A stretch of 64,000 bases of DNA from the NCBI RefSeq assembly GCF_035989885.1, contig NZ_CP108518.1:4389501-4453500 (forward strand), written 5' to 3'. A program made the translations under genes and the position numbers. This document shows, one piece after another, positions 43,008-52,879 of this stretch (position 1 is the stretch's first letter; each line of letters opens with the position of its first letter). This stretch comes from Streptomyces sp. NBC_01232 (lineage in GTDB: Bacteria > Actinomycetota > Actinomycetes > Streptomycetales > Streptomycetaceae). Below the pieces are notes generated by a model. The model was not told the DNA's origin and did not search any database. It saw only the letters and a list, made by a program, of their open reading frames with translations.

Positions 43008-45302
43008 TCAGAACACCGGATCGGCGTCCGTCTTGGACTGCTCGTGCAGCTCGAACCAGATGGACTTGCCCTCGCCCCGCGGGTCCACGCCCCACGCGTC
43101 GGCCAGCATCTCCATCAGCAGGACCCCGCGGCCGCTGGAGGACATCTCACCGGGCTGCCGCTTGTGCGGGAGCTCGTCGCTGCCGTCGGCGACCTCGACG
43201 CGCAGCCGGCGCGCGCCCAGCTCGCCGACCGCCTCCGCGACCAGCAGCGCGTCGCCGTCGGTGTGCGTCAGTACGTTCGTCACCATCTCGGAGACCATCA
43301 GCACCGCCGAGTCCACCTGGTCGGGGTCGGCCCAGTCGTGCAGCAGCTCCCGGATCTGCTGGCGGGCGCCCGCGATCCGTTCGGGTTCCACCTGGGCCAC
43401 GGTCAGGACGGTCCGGCGCGCGGGGCGGGCCGGGTGCGGCGGTGCGGTGCGGTGGTCCACGGCCTCGCGGCACAGCAGCACCACCGCTATGTCGTCCTCG
43501 CGCCGGTCGGCGAGCGGGCCGGTGGTGTGGTGCGAGGACGGCCCGTGCACGGCCTGGACCAGCAGGTCCGCCAGCCGTTCGAGGTGCGGCGGCTCCAGGA
43601 GCCCGGCCGTGCCCGTCCCCGCTCCCGTCCCGGCTCCGGCCCCCGTCCCGGCTCCGGCCCCCGCCCCGGTGCTCGGCGACTCGTGCGCGTCGGACTCCAG
43701 GACCGCGCGCAGCCGGGCCCAGCCGGTGTCCAGGTCGTGCCCGCCGGTCTCGATGAGGCCGTCGGTGCAGAGCATCATCGTCTCGCCGGGTTCCAGGGGG
43801 AACCGGGTGGTGGGGTAGTCGGTGTCGGGGTCGATCCCGAGGGGGAGCCCGCCCGCGGTGGGTCGCATGAGGACCGTGCCGTCCGCCATCCGGATCGCGG
43901 GGTCGGGGTGGCCGGCGCGGGCCACCTCCAGCATTCCGGTCTTCGGGTCGCACTCCACGTACAGGCAGGTCGCGAACCGCGGGCTCTGGAAGTCGGAGTC
44001 CCGCACGTCGGCGTCGCGGGCGCGGGCGTCCCCGTCCACGTACGGGTCGGACTCCTGCGAGGAGCACAGCCCGGCCAGGAAGCGGGAGGCGCGCGAGAGC
44101 ACCGCGTCCGGCCGGTGGCCCTCGGACGCGTACGCCCGTACGGCGATCCGCAGCTGGCCCATCAGCCCGGCCGCCCGCACGTCGTGGCCCTGGACGTCGC
44201 CGATGACCAGCGCGAACCTGCCCGACGGCAGCGGGATCATGTCGTACCAGTCGCCGCCGACCTGGAGCCCGCCGCCCGTCGGGACGTACCGCGCCGCGAT
44301 CCGCATGCCGGGGATCTCCGGGCCGAGCTGCGGCATCATCGACCGCTGCAGGCCCGTGGTGAGTTCCCGCTCGGACTCGGCCACCCCGGCGCGCTGGAGC
44401 GCCTGGGCCAGCATCCGGGCCACCGTCGTCAGGACGGACCGCTCGTCGGGGGAGAAGGACGCCGGGTGCTTGAAGGCGGCCATCCAGGCGCCCATGGTCC
44501 GCCCGGCCACGATCAGCGGCAGGAAGGCCCAGGAGACCCGGTCGAAGCGCTGGGCGAGCGGCCAGGCGGCCGGGAAGCGCCGTCTGTACTCGTCGGGGGT
44601 GGGCAGGTAGATCGCCCGGCCGGTACGGACGACCTCCGCGGCCGGATAGTCCGTCTCCAGCGGCATGTCCGTGAAGGGGCCCTCCTCGCACGGATCGTGC
44701 CCGTGGTGCCCGATGATCGACAGCCGGTCCCCGGCCGCGCCGAAGACGGCCAGACCGTCCGGGCTGAAGCCGGGCATGGACAGCGAGGCGGCGACCCGCA
44801 GCACCTCCGCCGTGGACCGGGCCTCCGCCAGCGCCCGCCCCGCGTCCAGCAGGAAGGCCTCGCGGGAGCGCCGCCAGTCGCCGGTGATGGGGGTGTGCGC
44901 GGCCGTGGTGCCGGGCTGGGGCTCGGCGATCTCCTGGATGGTGCCGATCAGCTCGTAGTCCGTGCTCCCGTCGGCCGCCCTCTTCTCCATCGGTTTGGAG
45001 CGGCTGCGCACGGTCCGCAGGACCCGGCCGTCCACGTCCATGATCCGGAGCCGGGCCTCGGCGAGCGTGCCCTCGGCGACGGCCAGGTTCACGATCCCGT
45101 TGATCTCGTTCCAGTCCACCGGGTGGAACCGGGACCGTACGGCGACCTCCGGGAGGACCACGGGCTCGGGGGGCAGCCCGAGGAGCCGGGCGGCCTCACT
45201 GTCGAGGGTGACCGTCCCGGAGGCGTTGTCCCATCGCCACAGGCCGGTCGCGATGGCTGCCAGGACGTCCTCGGTGCGCACTCGGCCATCTTTACAGGTC
45301 AT
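43008..45302 (-). CDS. PAS-GAF-PP2C phosphatase with C-terminal ATP-binding (RsbW-like) domain
   Basis: The 764-residue signalling protein has four parts. A PAS domain (about 8-125) starts ATGLWRWDNASGTVTLDSEAARLLGLP. A GAF domain (about 165-320) contains FGAAGDRLSIIGHHGHD. A SpoIIE/RsbU-type PP2C (about 335-590) has VGGDWYDMIPLPSGRFALVIGDVQGHD and MMLCTDGLIE. The HATPase (about 640-755) has MVSEMVTNVLTHTDGD and GRGVLLMEMLADAWGVD. A Gly/Ala/Thr repeat linker (about 580-600) joins the last two. It probably controls an anti-sigma or anti-anti-sigma switch. The ATG at 45302 is tentative; a GTG 24 bases downstream fits equally well. It is divergent from aspS. Confidence 0.92.
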   Translation of the reverse strand: MTCKDGRVRTEDVLAAIATGLWRWDNASGTVTLDSEAARLLGLPPEPVVLPEVAVRSRFHPVDWNEINGIVNLAVAEGTLAEARLRIMDVDGRVLRTVRSRSKPMEKRAADGSTDYELIGTIQEIAEPQPGTTAAHTPITGDWRRSREAFLLDAGRALAEARSTAEVLRVAASLSMPGFSPDGLAVFGAAGDRLSIIGHHGHDPCEEGPFTDMPLETDYPAAEVVRTGRAIYLPTPDEYRRRFPAAWPLAQRFDRVSWAFLPLIVAGRTMGAWMAAFKHPASFSPDERSVLTTVARMLAQALQRAGVAESERELTTGLQRSMMPQLGPEIPGMRIAARYVPTGGGLQVGGDWYDMIPLPSGRFALVIGDVQGHDVRAAGLMGQLRIAVRAYASEGHRPDAVLSRASRFLAGLCSSQESDPYVDGDARARDADVRDSDFQSPRFATCLYVECDPKTGMLEVARAGHPDPAIRMADGTVLMRPTAGGLPLGIDPDTDYPTTRFPLEPGETMMLCTDGLIETGGHDLDTGWARLRAVLESDAHESPSTGAGAGAGTGAGAGTGAGTGTAGLLEPPHLERLADLLVQAVHGPSSHHTTGPLADRREDDIAVVLLCREAVDHRTAPPHPARPARRTVLTVAQVEPERIAGARQQIRELLHDWADPDQVDSAVLMVSEMVTNVLTHTDGDALLVAEAVGELGARRLRVEVADGSDELPHKRQPGEMSSSGRGVLLMEMLADAWGVDPRGEGKSIWFELHEQSKTDADPVF

Positions 45303-45438
45303 ATCCGTTACGTGCCTGTTCGCCCGTGCTCCGGGCGCATTTGCGCAGGCTGGAGGGAGTGCCCGACCCGTCACCCTCCCGGACGGTAACCTTGGGACGG
45401 TTGAATCCACCCTGGTATCGCGTAGAACTGGATGACTG

Positions 45439-47262
45439 ATGCATCGGTACAGGTCCCACACCTGCGGCGAGCTCCGCGCCTCTGACGTCGCCGCCGACGT
45501 CCGACTGAGCGGCTGGCTGCACAACCGTCGAGACCTGGGCGGCATCCTCTTCATCGATCTGCGGGACCACTACGGCATCACGCAGCTGGTCGCCCGGCCG
45601 GGCACCGCGGCGAACGAGGCGCTGAGCAGCGTCACCAAGGAGACCGTCGTCCGCATCGACGGCAAGGTCCTCTCCCGCGGCGCCGACAACGTCAACCCGG
45701 AGCTCCCGACCGGCGAGATCGAGATCGAGGTCTCCGAGGTCGAGGTGCTCGGTGCGTCCGCACCGCTGCCCTTCACGATCAACACCGACGACGGTGTGAA
45801 CGAGGAGCGGCGCCTGGAGTACCGCTTCCTCGACCTGCGCCGCGAGCGCATGCACCGCAACATCATGCTGCGCTCGGCCGTCATCGCGTCGATCCGCTCG
45901 AAGATGGTGGCCCTCGGCTTCAACGAGATGGCGACGCCGATCCTCACCGCGACCTCCCCCGAGGGCGCCCGTGACTTCGTCGTGCCGTCCCGCCTGAACC
46001 CGGGCAAGTTCTACGCCCTGCCGCAGGCGCCGCAGCAGTTCAAGCAGCTGCTGATGATCTCCGGCTTCGACCGGTACTTCCAGATCGCGCCCTGCTTCCG
46101 CGACGAGGACGCCCGCGCCGACCGCTCGCCGGGCGAGTTCTACCAGCTCGACGTGGAGATGTCCTTCGTCGAGCAGGAGGACGTCTTCCAGCCGATCGAA
46201 CGCCTGATGACCGAGCTCTTCACCGAGTTCGGCAACGGCCGCGAGGTCACCTCGCCGTTCCCGCGGATCCCGTTCCGCGAGTCGATGCTGAAGTACGGCA
46301 ACGACAAGCCCGACCTGCGCGCCAAGCTGGAGCTCGTCGACATCACCGACGTGTTCGAGGGCTCGGAGTTCAAGGCGTTCGCCGGCAAGCACGTGCGTGC
46401 CCTGGCCGTCCCGGACACCGCCGCGCAGCCCCGCAAGTTCTTCGACGGCCTCGGCGAGTACGCGATCTCGCTCGGCGCCAAGGGCCTGGCCTGGGTCCGT
46501 GTGGGCGAGGACGGTTCGCTGACCGGCCCGATCGCCAAGTTCCTCACCGAGGAGAACCTCAAGGTCCTCACCGAGCGCCTGGGCCTGGTCCCCGGCCACG
46601 CCGTGTTCTTCGGCGCGGGCGACTTCGACGAGGTCTCCAAGATCATGTCCGGCGTCCGCGTCGAGGCGGCCAAGCGTGCGGGCCAGTTCGAGGAGAACGT
46701 CTTCCGCTTCTGCTGGATCGTCGACTTCCCGATGTACGAGAAGGACGAGGAGACCGGCAAGATCGACTTCTCCCACAACCCCTTCTCCATGCCGCAGGGC
46801 GGGATGAAGGACCTGGAGGAGAAGGACCCGCTGGACATTCTGGCCTGGCAGTACGACATCGTCTGCAACGGCATCGAGCTGTCCTCCGGCGCCATCCGCA
46901 ACCACGAGCCCGAGGTCATGCTGAAGGCCTTCGAGATCGCCGGTTACGAGGCCGAGACCGTCGAGCGCGAGTTCGCGGGCATGCTGCGCGCGTTCCGCCT
47001 GGGCGCCCCGCCGCACGGTGGCATCGCCCCGGGTGTGGACCGCATCGTGATGCTGCTGGCCGACGAGCCGAACATCCGCGAGACCATCGCCTTCCCGCTC
47101 AACGGCAACGCGCAGGACCTGATGATGGGCGCGCCGACGGTGCTGGAGGAGGCCCGCCTGCGCGAGCTGAACATCGCGCTGCGCAAGCCGGTGGAGACGA
47201 AGGCGGCCGAGCGGCCGGTCTCCGACGCGGTCACCCCGGACGCCGGGTCCCCGCGGGGCTGA
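45439..47262 (+). CDS. aspS: Aspartyl-tRNA synthetase
   Basis: The 607-residue class II enzyme charges tRNA-Asp. An N-terminal OB-fold anticodon domain (about 1-110) has [26 protein letters not shown]. The catalytic core carries [16 protein letters not shown] (motif 1), [19 protein letters not shown] (motif 2) and [22 protein letters not shown] (motif 3). A bacterial-type GAD insertion lies around 300-420. The Ala/Glu/Asp-rich tail of about 20 residues is unremarkable. Actinomycetes often lack AsnRS and use this enzyme with GatCAB; whether it also charges tRNA-Asn is not readable here. The ATG at 45439 has no strong ribosome-binding site. Confidence 0.97.
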   Translation: MHRYRSHTCGELRASDVAADVRLSGWLHNRRDLGGILFIDLRDHYGITQLVARPGTAANEALSSVTKETVVRIDGKVLSRGADNVNPELPTGEIEIEVSEVEVLGASAPLPFTINTDDGVNEERRLEYRFLDLRRERMHRNIMLRSAVIASIRSKMVALGFNEMATPILTATSPEGARDFVVPSRLNPGKFYALPQAPQQFKQLLMISGFDRYFQIAPCFRDEDARADRSPGEFYQLDVEMSFVEQEDVFQPIERLMTELFTEFGNGREVTSPFPRIPFRESMLKYGNDKPDLRAKLELVDITDVFEGSEFKAFAGKHVRALAVPDTAAQPRKFFDGLGEYAISLGAKGLAWVRVGEDGSLTGPIAKFLTEENLKVLTERLGLVPGHAVFFGAGDFDEVSKIMSGVRVEAAKRAGQFEENVFRFCWIVDFPMYEKDEETGKIDFSHNPFSMPQGGMKDLEEKDPLDILAWQYDIVCNGIELSSGAIRNHEPEVMLKAFEIAGYEAETVEREFAGMLRAFRLGAPPHGGIAPGVDRIVMLLADEPNIRETIAFPLNGNAQDLMMGAPTVLEEARLRELNIALRKPVETKAAERPVSDAVTPDAGSPRG

Positions 47263-47283
47263 CGCCCGCCGCGCCGATACGCC

Positions 47284-47326
47284 GAAGGCGGCGCTCCTCT
47301 CCTTGCCGGAGGGGGGCGCCGCCTTC
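47284..47326. terminator. Bidirectional terminator between aspS and the VWA gene
   Basis: Arms 47284-47302 and 47308-47326 form a 19-base stem, with GAAGGCGGCGC pairing perfectly and G-T wobbles near the loop TTGCC. It serves two convergent genes. Confidence 0.88.
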
Positions 47327-47353
47327 GTTGTTCCCGCTGATGGCGACCGCTGA

Positions 47354-49168
47354 CTAGAACTGCTCCAGGACGCCCTTGGCCAGGGCGGCGGAGGTCAGCT
47401 CGGTGGGGGCCGGGCCGGCGTGGAAGAAGCCGGCGTTCTCGGCGTCCAGCTTGCGCAGGAAGTCGAAGGCCTTGGAGTCGTGGTCGCCGAAGGCGACGAA
47501 CTGCCAGTGGATGCCGGGGGCCGTGGTGGCGGCGTCGGCCAGGGCCTGCCGGGCGGGCTGCCGGTTGTCGGGGGCGCCGTCGGTCTGGAAGACGACCAGG
47601 GCCGGGCCCTCGCCGCCGTCCTTCTGGTAGCGCTCCACGACGGCCTCGACGGCCACGTGGTAGCTGGTGCGGCCCATCCGGCCGAGCTCGGCGTGGCGGG
47701 CCTCGACCCAGGCGGCGTCGTAGCCGTCGAGGGACAGGTCGGCGGTGCCGTCCACCTCCGTGGAGAAGAACACGGTGTGCACGGTCGCCGCGTCGTCGAG
47801 GTGCGCGGCGAGGGCGAGGGCGTGGTCGGCGAGGTGCTGGGCGCTGCCGTCCTTGTAGAACCCGCGCATCGACCCGGACCGGTCCAGCACGAGGTAGACC
47901 TTGGCCCGAGCCCCGGCCTTCCCCTTGCCGCGGAGGACCTGACCGACGGCCTTGTACGCACCGACGACCTCGGGAGCCCGGCGCTTCACGGCGGCGAGCG
48001 CGTGTGCGGGCGCCTCCGGCGCGGTCTCCCCGGCGGCAACCGGCTCGGCCTCCGCCTCCGCCGGCTGCTCAGCAGTGGGGGCGGCCTCGGGCTCGGCCTC
48101 GGCGGCGGCCGGCTCGACCTCCGCCTCGGCGGCGACGGCCTCGTGCTCGGCGGCGGCGGCGGCGACGGCCTCGGGCTCGGCCTCGGCGGCGGCCGGGGCC
48201 TCGGGCTCGGCCTGGTCCTGCGCCTGCGGTGCCTCCGCTTCGGCGACGGCCTCAGCCTCGGGCTCAGTGGCGGCCTCTGCCTCGGCGGCGGCCGGCTCGG
48301 CCTCGGGCTGCTCCGCAGCGGGGGCGGCGGCCGGCTCGGCTTCCGCTTCGGCGGCCGGGGCCTCGGCCGCGGGCTCGTCCTGCGCCTGCGGTGCCTCGGC
48401 CTCGGCGGCTGCCGGCTCGACCTCCGCCTCGACGGCGGCGGCCTCAGCCTCGGGCTCAGCAGCGGCCTCAGCGGCTGCCGGCTCGACCTCCGCCTCGACG
48501 GCGGCGGCCTCAGCCTCGGGCTCAGCAGCGGCCTCAGCAGCGGCCTCAGCCTCGGGCTCGGCGGCGGCCGGCTCGGCCTCGGGCTGCTCCGCAGCGGGGG
48601 CGGCTGCCGGCTCGGCCTCGGCGGCAGCCGGGGCCTCGGCCTGGTCCTGCGCCTGCGGCGCCTCAACCTCGGCGGCCACCGGCTCGGCTTCGGCCTCGGT
48701 GGCGACCGGGACCTCGGGCTCGGCTGCAGCCTCGGCGGCGGTGTCCGCCTCCGGTGCGGTGGCTTCGGCGGGTGCCTCCGCCTGCGGAGCTTCGGCTTCG
48801 GGCGCCGCGGTCGGCTCGGCCTCGGGGGTGGCATCGGCCTTGGCCTCCGCGGCGGCCGGCTCGGGCTCGGCCGGGGGCGCGGGGGTTTCTCCACCGGGCT
48901 TCGCCGCAGGCGCACGGCGGGCTTCCGGAACCGTCGGGTCCGCCGCCGGGGCGGGGGCCGTGAGGACCGTACCCGGCTCACGGTCGCGCGGAGCGGACTG
49001 CGGCGGAACCGTGGGGTTGTCGAAGGACGCCGCCACCAGTTCGGCGGCGACGTCCAGAGGGGTCCGTTCCGCCTGGTTGGGGACAGCGGCCGAAGGGGTG
49101 TCCGTAGTGTCCGGAACGGATTCCGCGGACCGTCCGAATACCTTGCGCAACAAGCTCCGAATACCCAT
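47354..49168 (-). CDS. VWA-domain protein with long Ala/Glu/Pro-rich linker
   Basis: The 604-residue protein begins with a short amphipathic segment ([14 protein letters not shown]). About 300 residues (90-395) consist almost only of Ala, Glu, Pro, Val, Gln and Asp. The C-terminal VWA domain (about 410-600) has the MIDAS motif [27 protein letters not shown] and [11 protein letters not shown]. It resembles TerF/TerY-type VWA proteins of tellurite or phage-resistance clusters, but no ter genes are near. The linker DNA contains a perfect 66-base tandem repeat. The ATG at 49168 has AAGG 9 bases upstream. It is divergent from the PhoX gene. Confidence 0.88.
   Translation of the reverse strand: MGIRSLLRKVFGRSAESVPDTTDTPSAAVPNQAERTPLDVAAELVAASFDNPTVPPQSAPRDREPGTVLTAPAPAADPTVPEARRAPAAKPGGETPAPPAEPEPAAAEAKADATPEAEPTAAPEAEAPQAEAPAEATAPEADTAAEAAAEPEVPVATEAEAEPVAAEVEAPQAQDQAEAPAAAEAEPAAAPAAEQPEAEPAAAEPEAEAAAEAAAEPEAEAAAVEAEVEPAAAEAAAEPEAEAAAVEAEVEPAAAEAEAPQAQDEPAAEAPAAEAEAEPAAAPAAEQPEAEPAAAEAEAATEPEAEAVAEAEAPQAQDQAEPEAPAAAEAEPEAVAAAAAEHEAVAAEAEVEPAAAEAEPEAAPTAEQPAEAEAEPVAAGETAPEAPAHALAAVKRRAPEVVGAYKAVGQVLRGKGKAGARAKVYLVLDRSGSMRGFYKDGSAQHLADHALALAAHLDDAATVHTVFFSTEVDGTADLSLDGYDAAWVEARHAELGRMGRTSYHVAVEAVVERYQKDGGEGPALVVFQTDGAPDNRQPARQALADAATTAPGIHWQFVAFGDHDSKAFDFLRKLDAENAGFFHAGPAPTELTSAALAKGVLEQF
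48408..48539. repeat. Two tandem 66-bp repeats within the VWA linker
   Basis: A 66-base unit beginning GCTGCCGGCTCGACCTCCGC at 48408 is repeated at 48474 essentially without change. It encodes 22 residues of the Ala/Glu/Pro linker. The wider region, 48000-48960, is full of shorter related repeats. Confidence 0.85.
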
Positions 49169-49349
49169 GGGCCAGGCCTTTCGCATGTGTGCGTGCGTCA
49201 TTTGTCCGTGCTGCGCGGTTGATCCCTGCCCAGAGTGGACACGTAAGGTTATCGGCCGCCCGGCTGGATCTTCGGCAGGGTCGCCTTTCGTGGCGCCCGG
49301 CTCCGAACCATCCGCACACGGTCGGTGAACTGCCGCTCCGACGTGCCGG

Positions 49350-49371
49350 GTTCACCGACCGTTCATCCCCG
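49350..49371 (+). promoter_or_regulatory. PHO box (PhoP binding site) upstream of the PhoX-type gene
   Basis: GTTCACCGACC (49350-49360) and GTTCATCCCCG (49361-49371) are two direct 11-base units that fit the Streptomyces PHO-box pattern. A candidate -10, TAGCGT, lies at 49399-49404. A further unit, GTTCACCGACC, occurs on the opposite strand at 49320-49330 and faces the VWA gene. Induction under phosphate starvation is expected. Confidence 0.75.
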
Positions 49372-49462
49372 CGCCGCCGCTTCGGCGCAACCCGGGCCTA
49401 GCGTCGCGGCTGGATCGTACCGACACGTTGTCGGCGCCCACGCAGCCACTCGGAGGACACTC

Positions 49463-51559
49463 GTGCGCAAGCTTCTGCCGTTCATCGGCAACCCGCATGG
49501 GAGCGGCCGTTCCGCTCTCACCTGTCGTTACCGCTGTGGCGACGCATGCTTCCACGAGGTGCCGAACACAAGCAACAACGAGTACGTCGGCGATGTGATC
49601 GCGCGCGCCTACTCCCGCCGCGCGATGCTGCGTTCCGCCGCGGTCGTGACGGTCGCCACCGCCGCCGGTTCCGCCGTGGTGCTGGGCGGCCCGGGGCAGA
49701 CCGCCAACGCCTCCCCCTCCGCCGAGGCCGGCGCCGGGGCGGCCGGCGGAGCCGGCAAGAGCGGTGAGGCCGCCCGGGGCTTGCGCTTCAAGGCCGTCGC
49801 GCCGAACACCGACGACAAGGTCACCGTCCCCGAGGGCCACGAGCAGAACGTGGTGATCCGCTGGGGCGACCCGATCATCAAGGGTGCCCCGGGCTTCAAC
49901 CCCGACCAGCAGACGGCCGCCGCGCAGGCCGGTCAGTTCGGCTACAACAACGACTTCCTGAGCCTTCTCCCGCTCGGCGGCGACTACGAGCGCCAGCAGC
50001 TGCTCGTGGCCAACCACGAGTACACGGACGAGCAGCTCATGTTCAAGGCGTACGACCCGGCCAACCCGACCCGCGAGCAGGTCGAGATCGCCTGGGCCGC
50101 GCACGGCCTGTCCGTGGTCGCCGTCCAGGAGGACCACCGCAGCGGCAAGCTGACCGCCGTCGGCCGCCACCAGCTCAACCGCCGCCTGACCGCCACCAGC
50201 GAGTTCCGGCTCACCGGCCCGGCCGCGGGCACCGACCTGCTGAAGACCTCCGTCGACCCCACCGGCACCAAGGTGCTCGGCACGCTCAACAACTGTGCCG
50301 GTGGCACCACCCCGTGGGGCACCACCCTCCACGGCGAGGAGAACTTCAACCAGTACTTCGCCAATGCCGGTCAGGTCACCGACCCCGCCCGGGCCGCCCG
50401 CCTGAAGCGCTACGGCGTGACCACCGGTGCCACCGAGCGCAAGTGGGAGCGATTCGACAAGCGCTTCGACGTGGCGCAGGAGCCCAACGAGTCGCACCGC
50501 TTCGGCTGGGTCGTCGAGCTGGACCCGTACGACCCGCACTCGGTGCCGCGCAAGCGCACCGCTCTCGGCCGCTTCAAGCACGAGGCCGCGCAGCCCCGTC
50601 TGACCGAGGACGGCCGTCCGGTCGTCTACATGGGCGATGACGAGCGCTTCGACTACTTCTACAAGTTCGTCTCGTCGAAGCGGATGAAGAAGGGCAATTC
50701 GCGCGCCGCGAAGGAGCACAACCTCACGCTGCTCGACGAGGGCACGCTCTACGTCGCCAAGCTCACCGGTGACTCCCCGGCCGCCGAACTCGACGGCGCC
50801 GGCAAGCTGCCCTCCGACGGCGAGTTCGACGGCTCCGGCGTCTGGATCAAGCTGGCCACCGGCAACGTCTCGCACGTCGAGGGCATGACCGCCGAGGAGG
50901 TGTACGTCTTCACGCGCCAGGCCGCCGACAAGGTGGGCGCCACCAAGATGGACCGCCCCGAGGACGTCGAGCCCTCACCGCGCACCGGCCGCGTCTACAT
51001 CGCGCTGACGAACAACACCGACCGCGGCAAGCCGGGCAAGGAAGGCGCCACCGAGGCCAACCCGCGCAACCTGAACAAGCACGGCCAGATCCTGGAGCTC
51101 GCCGAGAACTTCGACGACCCGGCGGGCGACGGCTTCGCCTGGCGGCTCTTCCTGGTCGCCGGTGACCCGAACGACCCGGCCACCTACTTCGCGGGCTTCC
51201 CGAAGGACAGGGTCAGCCCGATCTCCTGCCCGGACAACGTGGCCTTCGACCCGCACGGCAACCTGTGGATCTCCACCGACGGCAACCAGCTCGGCTCCCA
51301 CGACGGCCTGTTCGGTGTGGCGACGGCCGGTGAGCGCCGCGGTGAGCTGAAGCAGTTCCTGACCGTTCCGCGCGGGGCCGAGACCTGCGGTCCGCTCATC
51401 CAGGACAAGCGCGTCCTGGTCGCCGTCCAGCACCCGGGCGAGATCGACGGCGCGTCCGTCGAGAAGCCGCAGTCGGTGTGGCCCGACGGTCCGGGCAAGA
51501 TCGTCCGCCCGGCGGTCGTCTCCGTCTGGCGCAAGGACGGCCGCAACATCGGCGTCTGA
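49463..51559 (+). CDS. PhoX-family secreted alkaline phosphatase
   Basis: The 698-residue protein is of the PhoX/DUF839 type. It is a calcium- and iron-dependent phosphatase with a propeller fold. A Tat-type signal (YSRRAMLRSAAVVTVATAAGSAVVLGG, about 50-77) follows an unusually long N-terminal region. Conserved segments are LLPLGGDYERQQLLVANHEYTDEQL, NNCAGGTTPWGTTLHGEENFNQYF, MGDDERFDYFYKFVSSKRM, MDRPEDVEPSPRTGRVYIALTNN and SCPDNVAFDPHGNLWISTDGNQ. The GTG at 49463 has GGAGGA 7 bases upstream. The PHO box about 90 bases upstream supports a role in phosphate scavenging outside the cell. Confidence 0.93.
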   Translation: MRKLLPFIGNPHGSGRSALTCRYRCGDACFHEVPNTSNNEYVGDVIARAYSRRAMLRSAAVVTVATAAGSAVVLGGPGQTANASPSAEAGAGAAGGAGKSGEAARGLRFKAVAPNTDDKVTVPEGHEQNVVIRWGDPIIKGAPGFNPDQQTAAAQAGQFGYNNDFLSLLPLGGDYERQQLLVANHEYTDEQLMFKAYDPANPTREQVEIAWAAHGLSVVAVQEDHRSGKLTAVGRHQLNRRLTATSEFRLTGPAAGTDLLKTSVDPTGTKVLGTLNNCAGGTTPWGTTLHGEENFNQYFANAGQVTDPARAARLKRYGVTTGATERKWERFDKRFDVAQEPNESHRFGWVVELDPYDPHSVPRKRTALGRFKHEAAQPRLTEDGRPVVYMGDDERFDYFYKFVSSKRMKKGNSRAAKEHNLTLLDEGTLYVAKLTGDSPAAELDGAGKLPSDGEFDGSGVWIKLATGNVSHVEGMTAEEVYVFTRQAADKVGATKMDRPEDVEPSPRTGRVYIALTNNTDRGKPGKEGATEANPRNLNKHGQILELAENFDDPAGDGFAWRLFLVAGDPNDPATYFAGFPKDRVSPISCPDNVAFDPHGNLWISTDGNQLGSHDGLFGVATAGERRGELKQFLTVPRGAETCGPLIQDKRVLVAVQHPGEIDGASVEKPQSVWPDGPGKIVRPAVVSVWRKDGRNIGV

Positions 51560-51589
51560 GCGGGCCGGTTGGCCAGGTGAAAGGCATCT

Positions 51590-52879
51590 TTATGGTCTCG
51601 AACCAGGCCAATTCCCCTCTGCCAGCCTGCCGACGGGGAGCCGGAGCGTCGTCACGGCGCCCCCGTCGGGGGCGTTGGTGAAGCTCACCGCGATCTCCAG
51701 CACCGCCGCCTGCCCCATCACGATCGTGAGTCCCAGGCCGTGGCCGCGCCCGCGGCCCGGGTCTCCGGTGCGGAACCGCTGCGGGCCCTGCTCGATCAGT
51801 TCGGGCGGGTAGCCGGGCCCGTGGTCGCGGACCACCACCACCGGGCCCTCCACCGTCACTTCGACCGGTGGCCGGCCGTGTTTGCCGGCATTGACCAGCA
51901 GGTTGGTCAGGATCCGGTCCAGGCGCCGGCGGTCGGTGAGCACCTCCGCGTCCCGGACCACCCGTACCGAAGCGGCCGGCCCGGTCGCCGTGACGGCTCC
52001 GGCCCCCGCGGCGGCCCCGGCGACCGCCCGTTCCACGGCCCGGCCCAGTTCCACCCGGGCGAGGTCGGCCCGCTCCACGCCCGATTCCAGCCGGGAGATC
52101 TCCAGCAGGTCCTCGGTCAGCAGGTGCAGGGCCTTCAGCCGGTTGTTGATCATCTCCTTGGGGCGGCCCTCGGGCAGCAGGGCCGCCGCGGCCAGCGAGC
52201 CGGTGAGCGGGGTGCGCAGCTCGTGCGCGACGTCCGCCGTGAAGCGCTTCTCCGCCTCCAGCCGGCCCTGCAGCGAGGCCGCCATGGAGTCCAGCGCGTG
52301 CGCCACGTCCCGTACCTCGTCCCGGGAGCCGGAGTCGCTCGGGAAGTTGACCCGGGCGTCCAGGTCGCCGGCGCTGATCCGGCGGGCCACGGCGGCCGTG
52401 GCCGTGAGCCGCCGGCTGATCCGGTTGGCGAGGAACAGGCCGGCCAGCGCGACCAACCCGGCCGCGAGGACGGCGGAGGCGAGGATCGCCGCGTCGACGT
52501 CCCGCAGCCGCTCACGGGTGGCCCCGAACGGGAGCCAGACGGCGACGACCTTGTCGTCGGCGGGTCCGGCCGCCCACATGACGGGCTTCCCCTGCTGGAG
52601 GCCGACCATGCTGCCGGTCTGTCCGGCCGCGACGAGCTCGCGCAGGGGCCGGGGCAGGTCGGCGGGGTCGAAGACGACGTTCACGTCGCCGTGCGCGGTG
52701 CCGTACTCGTAGTGGCCCAGGGCGTGGTCCAGCTCGGTGTCCGCGGCCTTGCGGACCTCTCCGACCATCTGCCGGGCGACCACGTTGTGCACCAGGATCC
52801 CCAGCGCCGCGGCGACCATGCAGCACACCATCGTGGTGGTCAGTGCGATCTTCCAGCGCAGGCTGCTCAGCGCGCGCAT
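51590..52879 (-). CDS. Sensor histidine kinase
   Basis: The 429-residue kinase has two membrane segments (about 8-35 and 155-178). An extracytoplasmic domain of about 115 residues lies between them. A HAMP domain follows (NRISRRLTATAAVARRISAGDLDARV). The H-box is EKRFTADVAHELRTPLTGSLAAAALL, with phospho-acceptor His. The ATPase has RILTNLLVNAGKHGRPPVEV, DHGPGYP and RGHGLGLTIVMGQAAV. The ATG at 52879 overlaps the lipoprotein gene by 13 bases, so the two are coupled. No response regulator gene is adjacent. The arrangement resembles CseA-CseC or other actinomycete sensor systems tuned by a lipoprotein. Confidence 0.92.
   Translation of the reverse strand: MRALSSLRWKIALTTTMVCCMVAAALGILVHNVVARQMVGEVRKAADTELDHALGHYEYGTAHGDVNVVFDPADLPRPLRELVAAGQTGSMVGLQQGKPVMWAAGPADDKVVAVWLPFGATRERLRDVDAAILASAVLAAGLVALAGLFLANRISRRLTATAAVARRISAGDLDARVNFPSDSGSRDEVRDVAHALDSMAASLQGRLEAEKRFTADVAHELRTPLTGSLAAAALLPEGRPKEMINNRLKALHLLTEDLLEISRLESGVERADLARVELGRAVERAVAGAAAGAGAVTATGPAASVRVVRDAEVLTDRRRLDRILTNLLVNAGKHGRPPVEVTVEGPVVVVRDHGPGYPPELIEQGPQRFRTGDPGRGRGHGLGLTIVMGQAAVLEIAVSFTNAPDGGAVTTLRLPVGRLAEGNWPGSRP

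Noticed and set aside
43610..43675. Pro/Ala-type short repeats in the phosphatase gene as a mobile or regulatory repeat
   Set aside because: They encode a Gly/Ala/Thr linker between the PP2C and ATPase domains in frame, a common linker type.
48000..48960. A CRISPR-like or tandem-repeat array in the VWA gene
   Set aside because: The repeats are in frame, vary in length and have no spacers; they are coding low-complexity repeats.
48004..48963. Possible real genes in the other frames of the Ala/Glu/Pro linker
   Set aside because: Repetitive DNA gives long open frames in every phase. Only the minus frame joins to the VWA domain.
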